A DNA stretch of 10,710 nt, from positions 1-10,710 of the forward strand of contig JAFXWR010000336.1 in NCBI GenBank assembly GCA_017542725.1. Direction: 5' to 3'. Both the position numbers and the translations under genes were made by a program. How positions within the stretch are numbered: position 1 is the stretch's first letter; each line of letters opens with the position of its first letter. Source of the DNA: Lachnospiraceae bacterium (lineage in GTDB: Bacteria > Bacillota_A > Clostridia > Lachnospirales > Lachnospiraceae). The notes below the pieces were generated by a model. It saw only the letters and a program-made list of their open reading frames with translations. It was not told the origin of the DNA and ran no database searches. Below, piece by piece: positions 5,892 to 10,710 of this stretch.

Positions 5892-6197
5892 TTAACCTCC
5901 TATATTATCTTCTAACTGTGACACTCTAAACTCTAAATCAAGTTGTTGTTCCATTTGATCTACCAGTTCATCTTTTGTTAGCTCTAACGCATATTGAGTA
6001 TCAAGCTGCTGCTCATACATATCTGTAGTCTCTTGCTTTAAATTATTAGTATCTGCTAAATTTACTTCCAACTTTTCACTATTAGGCTTAATTATCTTTT
6101 CAAAGACTACGTCCGTAATAAAATTCAAAGTAGTAATTATTGCCCGATCGATTTTTCCACCCATTAGCGGAAGATGCCAAACATTTTTATTATCCAT
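5892..6197 (-). CDS. Small coiled-coil tail-region protein (101 aa)
   Basis: This 101-residue protein has a non-charged N-terminus (WHLPLMGGKIDRAIITTLNF). A long acidic helix follows from about residue 35 to the end, with near-repeated elements MYEQQLD and QMEQQLD and heptad-like spacing of Leu. I do not recognise a named family. Its position directly after the large fibre and before an XkdX-like gene matches that of xkdW in the PBSX order xkdV-xkdW-xkdX. XkdW also ends in a charged coiled-coil, but this is positional analogy, not shown homology. A GAGAGGT ribosome site lies upstream of the ATG in a 12-base gap. The last codons (encoding GG) and the stop contain and abut the AGGAGG of the next gene. 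Confidence 0.78.
   Translation of the reverse strand: MDNKNVWHLPLMGGKIDRAIITTLNFITDVVFEKIIKPNSEKLEVNLADTNNLKQETTDMYEQQLDTQYALELTKDELVDQMEQQLDLEFRVSQLEDNIGG
5896..5901 (-). promoter_or_regulatory. Ribosome binding site that fixes the start of the XkdX-like gene
   Basis: Minus-strand AGGAGG lies 9 bases before the ATG at 5886 and within the last codons of the preceding gene. It is the main evidence that the 55-residue gene is translated from this ATG and not from the overlapping one four bases further in (5880-5882), which is in another frame. Confidence 0.85.
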
Positions 6198-6209
6198 GAT
6201 TACCTCTCT

Positions 6210-8162
6210 TTATACACTTAATAGAGCAATAAATCTTGCCCAATGCTCATTGGCAAGTAATATAGCTTTATTTGGGCTTGAGTTCATTACATTTACAAAG
6301 TTTGAATTACTAAGTGCGCTTATCAGAAAATCTCCCGTGCAATTTAGTACCATCCAATTTAATGCTACTGTATCAGTAAATAACGCTGTAGAGTTGCTTA
6401 ATATTGTTGCTATATCACTTCCGTAGTCACTTAAACCCGAGATGTCATCGGTTTTATAAAAACCAATCGCATAAATTTTTTCATAATTATATATTTGAGT
6501 GCTTCTATATCTATAATTTAAAAAATAAATATGGTTTAATTCTTTAGAACAAATATAATCATCTTCGTTTGAAATGTAACCTTGAAGGGCAATATATGTA
6601 TTAGTATTAGCACCTGTAAAAATTCCACAATTAAAAGTTTTTGAATTAATTGAATTGAAAGTAATATTTATGTTAGTAATTCTTGGGGTTCTTTGTTGAT
6701 AATTTGTAAGTCCACCCCAACCTAAAGAAGCAAAATCTTCGTTTCTAACACCTGAAGTATAGCTTGAATAATAATGTGCATATATAAAGCATTTATCAAA
6801 ATCTCCATTATCAATATTAAAATTAGTATTACCATTTATCGCAAAATAATGAGAACCACTATTAACATTCTCTGTTCTTCTAATAGTCCACCCACCTGTG
6901 CTTATTGCATACCTCTCTTCATCTGTTCCTGCTACATTTGCAAACTCATTACCAAGATAGTATATAAGTGCATAGTTTATTACTTGCGGAGATATCCATA
7001 CATCTTCCACTTGACCTGCAGTAGTTATTTCAACATCTTTAGTTGTAGATGTGTTTTTAATTCCTACTGTGTATATTCCTGCTACATCACAGCCATAAAT
7101 CCACACTCCAGATGTATCAGGGGCTTCAATTGTATCTCCATCATATGTCACTTGAACTTGGGTACCTTCAGGGTATGTAATTCTTATTATCGCAAAATCG
7201 CCTTTACCGCCACCACCACCACCAGCACCAAACATATACCATTTATAATTTGATTCTTGTTTTTCAACTTTGTAAAGCGAATTGCCAACTATATAAAATT
7301 GATTATTTAATTCTTCTGTAGGCTCTGGCAACTCTTCAACTTCATTAACAACCACTTCTTGCCACTCATAAACATTTTCGCTTACTTCTACACACCTATA
7401 CCATGTAGTATTGTCATTCGCATAAAACAATACTTTTAGATATTCGGCACTTGCCGCTGGTCTATTGCTTAAAATGTCAGTAGTCCAGTCAAAATCTATA
7501 TAGTCATATTCTGTCCTTGATGGCTCACAATAGTAATAACCTTTTTCATAAGTTTTACCTGCTGTTTTGCTCTCTTCTATAAGATAATATATCTCTCCTT
7601 GGCAACTTCTGCTTGGTATAGGAAGTGGCACAACCTTTTTAACACTATTATTGCCAGCAAGTAATGTCGATACAAATCCACATACTTCTATATTTTCAAC
7701 TGCATCTTCTATATCAGCACTTGTAATTTGAGTGACACCTGCTGCAACATACACATAAGCAAGACATATATCTCTTAAAGTATCTGTCCTTTGAATTTGT
7801 GGTTTTGATGGTTTCTCTGACTCTGTGCCATCAATTGTCAAAAGATATATGTTTCTATTTGCTGCATCATATCTTGCTATGATGGCTGTCCACCTATTTA
7901 AAGTTGCATGAGCCTCTCTTATAGTTAAAATCTCATTTGATGTAACCTCAAACCAGTGGTAATTTATCTGTCCTTTTCCATCTCTAACAGCCACATCCAT
8001 ACCGCCTGCAGTTATAACCCTGCATTGGTTACCTACGAATTGGTATATACCATCTCTACTTATAGCACCCTTAAAGTAATTGTTTACATCTTCACTATTG
8101 TACTTTCTGTCGTAATCACCAGTTATTAATTTCTTAGAATTAAAGAATCCATATCTAACCAT
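6210..8162 (-). CDS. Large modular tail fibre / baseplate-attached structural protein
   Basis: This is a 650-residue protein if started at the ATG at 8162. The N-terminus MVRYGFFNS, followed by DRKYNSEDVNNYFKGAIS and AGGMDVAVRDGKG, is the conserved baseplate-attachment domain of many Firmicute phage fibres (YGFFNS/DRxYN type; residues 1 to about 165). Residues about 173-313 hold two or three similar modules of 45-50 residues, each starting with Leu-Pro or Arg-Pro and carrying Tyr-rich and YxW endings. A six-Gly hinge follows (314-319), then a small Ig/PEGA-like beta domain (about 321-385), then a beta-rich C-terminal domain (about 386-650) of unknown fold, probably for host binding. A start at TTG 8180 would add six residues but lacks a well-placed ribosome site. 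The ATG start has AGGTGG 6 bases upstream and gives the usual 8-base overlap with the hub gene. Confidence 0.88.
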   Translation of the reverse strand: MVRYGFFNSKKLITGDYDRKYNSEDVNNYFKGAISRDGIYQFVGNQCRVITAGGMDVAVRDGKGQINYHWFEVTSNEILTIREAHATLNRWTAIIARYDAANRNIYLLTIDGTESEKPSKPQIQRTDTLRDICLAYVYVAAGVTQITSADIEDAVENIEVCGFVSTLLAGNNSVKKVVPLPIPSRSCQGEIYYLIEESKTAGKTYEKGYYYCEPSRTEYDYIDFDWTTDILSNRPAASAEYLKVLFYANDNTTWYRCVEVSENVYEWQEVVVNEVEELPEPTEELNNQFYIVGNSLYKVEKQESNYKWYMFGAGGGGGGKGDFAIIRITYPEGTQVQVTYDGDTIEAPDTSGVWIYGCDVAGIYTVGIKNTSTTKDVEITTAGQVEDVWISPQVINYALIYYLGNEFANVAGTDEERYAISTGGWTIRRTENVNSGSHYFAINGNTNFNIDNGDFDKCFIYAHYYSSYTSGVRNEDFASLGWGGLTNYQQRTPRITNINITFNSINSKTFNCGIFTGANTNTYIALQGYISNEDDYICSKELNHIYFLNYRYRSTQIYNYEKIYAIGFYKTDDISGLSDYGSDIATILSNSTALFTDTVALNWMVLNCTGDFLISALSNSNFVNVMNSSPNKAILLANEHWARFIALLSV

Positions 8163-9219
8163 CTTCTTCCACCTCTTCAAATGTTAATTCTGTTTTAACT
8201 CCTGTAGCAGTATCACTTTCAGTAGTTTCCACTATTCTTTCTCTAAAATCAGTATAACCTCTACACATTATTTCATCTCCTACAAAAAAGTCCTTATTAA
8301 ACTTAAACATACCATCTGGATCTATTTCACAGCTATTAGTTATATCTATCTTATTCTCGCTCAGCTTTTCAGAGCCTCTTTGTCTAAGCTGTTCCATATA
8401 TTCACTCTCAGGTATTATTTCACCTTCAGATGTCGTTGTTGATAAATCCTTGGCATCCACAAATAGCTCTCGCCTATCAAGGCCCATTAAGTCATCATTT
8501 AATCTTACTACTTTTCTCTCAGTACCTTCACCACTTCCAGCTACAATTGCCATATTTTTATAATTTTGCTTATCATTGATATAGTCATATTTAACCAGAT
8601 TGTTATTTTTGCGACTAATCACTACAGAATCACTTTCAAACCTATTTACACCTTTAAATATCTTGAAAATGAATTTCTTTCTATCTTTACTAAAGTCAGT
8701 TCTAAAACCTATCTTATAGTCTGCCGAAACTTCTTCAATATACTTAAGTAGTGAGTCTCCTGTCACTTGAGCATCTATAGTGTCTGTAATAAGCCCTGTA
8801 TTCTCAATCTCAAATATGTCAATGATCCTTTTAGTGTCCTGAGGGCTTACAGCATGATTATTAATTATATTAAGTATGCAAGTCTCGTAATTGCCATTAA
8901 GTATCTCTGTAGGATATATTACACGCCTTTCAAGCAATGCTGTCACATCTCTACCGCTTACAAGTAGTGAATTTTCACCAGCATTTTCAATTAGTTCTAC
9001 TTTTTCAATAATCTTAGGTCTTTCAGCTATTCTGTCTTTGTAATCCCTGTCTCTATAGATATAGTAGTCTTGTCTTATCTTTTCTTTTACATCTTTAACC
9101 AAAGGAATTATAAGTTCAAAGTCACCAGTTTTATAATATCGGTTGCTCCAAATTATTGACTTATAGAAATCATAATTAGCTACTGTATTAAGTTTTTCAT
9201 CTAAAATATATATGTCCAT
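8155..9219 (-). CDS. Gp37-like baseplate hub protein (Tal-type N-terminal fold)
   Basis: This 354-residue protein resembles the siphovirus ReqiPepy6 Gp37-like family, which takes the place of the tail-associated hub protein below Dit. Features supporting this are the N-terminal DIYILDEKLN with alternating beta strands, TGDFELIIP near residue 32, and the SGRDVTALLERRVI motif at about 88-101. A conserved middle section follows (YKIGFRTDF, FKIFKG), then YKNMAIVAGSG and the C-terminal GDEIMCRGYTDFRERIVE. It ends without any peptidase or fibre extension, so it is a hub and not a tail lysin. The start overlaps the Dit stop by one base (TAATG), and its end overlaps the fibre gene by 8 bases, which implies tight coupling. 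The ribosome site is only a weak TAGGT. Confidence 0.88.
   Translation of the reverse strand: MDIYILDEKLNTVANYDFYKSIIWSNRYYKTGDFELIIPLVKDVKEKIRQDYYIYRDRDYKDRIAERPKIIEKVELIENAGENSLLVSGRDVTALLERRVIYPTEILNGNYETCILNIINNHAVSPQDTKRIIDIFEIENTGLITDTIDAQVTGDSLLKYIEEVSADYKIGFRTDFSKDRKKFIFKIFKGVNRFESDSVVISRKNNNLVKYDYINDKQNYKNMAIVAGSGEGTERKVVRLNDDLMGLDRRELFVDAKDLSTTTSEGEIIPESEYMEQLRQRGSEKLSENKIDITNSCEIDPDGMFKFNKDFFVGDEIMCRGYTDFRERIVETTESDTATGVKTELTFEEVEEDG
8169..8174 (-). promoter_or_regulatory. Ribosome binding site that decides the fibre start
   Basis: Minus-strand AGGTGG lies 6 bases before the ATG at 8160-8162. The upstream TTG at 8178-8180 is in the same frame, but this site lies downstream of it and cannot serve it. 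The ATG also brings the conserved YGFFNS motif close to the N-terminus, as in related fibre proteins. Confidence 0.82.
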
Positions 9220-10067
9220 TACATACCTATATATTTGTTTTTAAATAATGCAGACACTTCTAAGTAGTTACTGCCCCTATCTGTTACATAAGTAAAATGT
9301 GACACTCCTACATTAGCCTTTAGCCACTCTGAACTTAAGTCAAGACTTCCGATAATGTTAGTCGTCTGGTCATGATATATTGAAATCACATACTTGTTTT
9401 TATCAATAGTGCTAATTTTGATAACTTCATTTGGTTGCATTGTGTATTCAAGCGCTAAGTATTTACCAGTCTTCATATTAACTAATCTCGGATTTTCCAC
9501 TTCTCCAAGAGCTCTTAGAGTAAACTCAAGACCAGTATCAGCCTCTCCAATATTAACTATTTCTATCTGCTTAATATCAGTTATCACACCAAATGGTATT
9601 CCCTTTGACTCTATAGCTAATGGGAAGTGTAGCATTTTGATTATGTTAGAAAACTCTTCTTCAATTCCCATCAATTCATTAAAGTATGGTTCAGGGCAAA
9701 GTATAGTTATGACCATTTGTTGATTTTGTGTAAATGGGTCGCCGTCAATATTCTTGACCTTTCCTTCTATGTAAACAGATCGAATATTATTTACAAGTGT
9801 GAGCTTAACTTTTTTCTTAATCACAGCATGCTTATATATAAGAGCCCTACAGTCGCCAAAATTATCAAGTATTCTAACTGTTAAATTAATAGGTCTACTA
9901 TCAATCCTTTCAGAATTAATAGTAGACCCATCTATACTTGCATTTTCAGTTTCATTTATTGTTGCCGTTATGCTTGACATTCCTTCGATATGAACACATT
10001 TCATATCTTTATGTTGCATAAGGTCAAGTTGCTCACCATTTTCATTTTCTAAAATGACATTATACAT
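9219..10067 (-). CDS. Distal tail protein (Dit), siphovirus tail family
   Basis: This 282-residue protein belongs to the Sipho_tail/Dit family. These proteins form the hexameric ring that joins the tail tube to the hub and baseplate. The N-terminal domain (residues 1 to about 130) has the usual pattern: a short beta start MYNVILENENGE, the IDGSTINSERIDSRPINL segment around 45-62, then LVNNIRSVYIEGKV, ending in the typical CPEPYF at 124-129. The C-terminal domain (about 165-282) begins IEIVNIGEADTG and contains LGEVENPRLVN, as in two-domain Dit proteins. It comes straight after the tape measure gene, with an 8-base overlap, and directly before the Gp37-like hub, the standard order. No clear Shine-Dalgarno precedes its ATG, so translation is probably coupled to the tape measure gene. 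Confidence 0.92.
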   Translation of the reverse strand: MYNVILENENGEQLDLMQHKDMKCVHIEGMSSITATINETENASIDGSTINSERIDSRPINLTVRILDNFGDCRALIYKHAVIKKKVKLTLVNNIRSVYIEGKVKNIDGDPFTQNQQMVITILCPEPYFNELMGIEEEFSNIIKMLHFPLAIESKGIPFGVITDIKQIEIVNIGEADTGLEFTLRALGEVENPRLVNMKTGKYLALEYTMQPNEVIKISTIDKNKYVISIYHDQTTNIIGSLDLSSEWLKANVGVSHFTYVTDRGSNYLEVSALFKNKYIGM

Positions 10068-10710
10068 ATTGGTTTCGTACCGCCCGTTTTAACATACTCT
10101 TAGATTCTTGATATATAGCAAGTGTATCTAGCGACTTGTTTGAAGTATTATTTTGCACGAAGTTATAATTTATCTCTGTAGGTCCTGCACCCATTAAAGC
10201 CTGTTGTGTTCCAAGTCTTTCTGACTTCATTTGGCTATTAGCAAGGTTTATAGCTTCGTTTGCTCTGCTTGTCATTTGGCGTACCTGAGTACTTACTTCG
10301 CTGGCATAATCTCTGATTCCGTTAGCAAGTCCTAAGTCAATCATCTTACCGTGCTTGTAATATACTTTAGATGGAGAGCCTTCGTCCGTTTCATCTTCTT
10401 CTGCTGCATTTGCCTCTGCCATCATAGTCCTTACAGCACTTACAACTAAGTGAGCATTGGCACTTATGCCATTTGCTATGCCTTCGCACATAACCCTTCC
10501 AATTATAGTAAAATCTATCTGCTTGGCTGCTTCTATAGCTTGATTAAGTGTCCAGGTCTCAGCATCAATTACCTTATAAGCATTATCATTAAGCCCTTGT
10601 GCTTGAGAAGTCTGCTTTGATTCTGCAAGCATCCTTTCTGTAGTGTCATATATAGCAAGGTTATTGGGATCTATCGTTGCTAGTTGATAATTAGTAGCCT
10701 CTGCATTTGC
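10060..10710 (-). CDS. Tape measure protein, C-terminal end (partial)
   Basis: The reading frame is open from the right window edge to the stop at 10060-10062, so the 5' part of the gene lies outside; 216 residues are visible. The first methionine inside (at 10632) is not a real start, because the frame continues upstream without a stop (for example TNYQLATIDPNNLAIYD). The sequence is Ala/Asn/Gln-rich and helical. It has the recurring tape-measure C-terminal signature EGSPSKVYYKHGKMIDLGLANGI and then QVRQMTSRANEAINLANSQ. Tape measure proteins set tail length and pass through the tail tube. The last 8 bases overlap Dit. The call rests on the SPSK...GxxxxxGLxxGI motif and the position in front of Dit. 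Confidence 0.9.
   Translation of the reverse strand, partial: ANAEATNYQLATIDPNNLAIYDTTERMLAESKQTSQAQGLNDNAYKVIDAETWTLNQAIEAAKQIDFTIIGRVMCEGIANGISANAHLVVSAVRTMMAEANAAEEDETDEGSPSKVYYKHGKMIDLGLANGIRDYASEVSTQVRQMTSRANEAINLANSQMKSERLGTQQALMGAGPTEINYNFVQNNTSNKSLDTLAIYQESKSMLKRAVRNQYV

Noticed and set aside
6774..7253. Plus-strand open frame of 159 codons
   Set aside because: It lies wholly inside the large fibre gene on the other strand. Its product is Cys/Ile/Tyr-rich and low in complexity, as expected from the reverse of Thr/Asn/Val codons, and no ribosome site was seen.
9394..9993. Plus-strand frames of 109 and 64 codons opposite Dit
   Set aside because: Dit is firmly supported on the minus strand by family motifs; the antisense products look like random hydrophobic sequence.
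1..10710. tRNA genes, CRISPR array, insertion sequence or attachment site
   Set aside because: No cloverleaf-like element, regularly spaced repeat, transposase or integrase was seen. Coding sequence fills nearly the whole window.

Overview
This window is a stretch of the late region of a long-tailed (siphovirus-type) phage or prophage from a low-GC Gram-positive host, most likely a Clostridia-class gut-type Firmicute. The reasons are strongly A/T-rich codon use, consensus AGGAGG-type ribosome binding sites, the gene order tape measure / Dit / Gp37-like / fibre / XkdX-like / lysis, and fibre signature motifs common in clostridial phages. The sequence alone does not say whether it is a free phage or an integrated prophage: there is no integrase, attachment site or host gene here.

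Every supported gene lies on the minus strand, so the biology reads from right to left. The genes abut or overlap by a few bases with almost no intergenic space, as expected of one late polycistronic unit, and there is no gene-free stretch longer than about 30 bases. From the right edge come the C-terminal end of the tape measure protein (10060-10710, cut by the window edge), the distal tail protein Dit (9219-10067), a Gp37-like baseplate hub protein (8155-9219), and a large modular tail fibre (6210-8162, with the start corrected from TTG to ATG). Four small genes follow: a coiled-coil protein (5892-6197), a 55-residue XkdX-like gene (5719-5886), a helical protein faintly like a P27-type small terminase (5393-5713), and an unrecognised 66-residue protein (5190-5390). 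Then come two consecutive fibre or receptor-binding proteins (3718-5181 and 2390-3706) that have different N-termini but the same roughly 214-residue C-terminal module.

The left end is a lysis module: a membrane-anchored protein with a possible coiled coil (1985-2377), a small unrecognised protein (1789-1980), an LLH-type holin candidate (1439-1786), an unrecognised four-helix membrane protein (866-1432), and a two-domain endolysin with GH24 muramidase plus M15 peptidase (31-876). A strong intrinsic terminator overlaps the endolysin stop codon and closes the unit.

The genes on the right finish the tail tube and baseplate, the middle supplies adsorption fibres, and the left releases the virions. 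No wholly new system is demonstrated. The points most worth a second look are the tandem adhesins with a shared tip-like module, a terminator-like hairpin just inside the coding start of the 5393-5713 gene, the unknown membrane protein between holin and endolysin, and the dual-activity endolysin.
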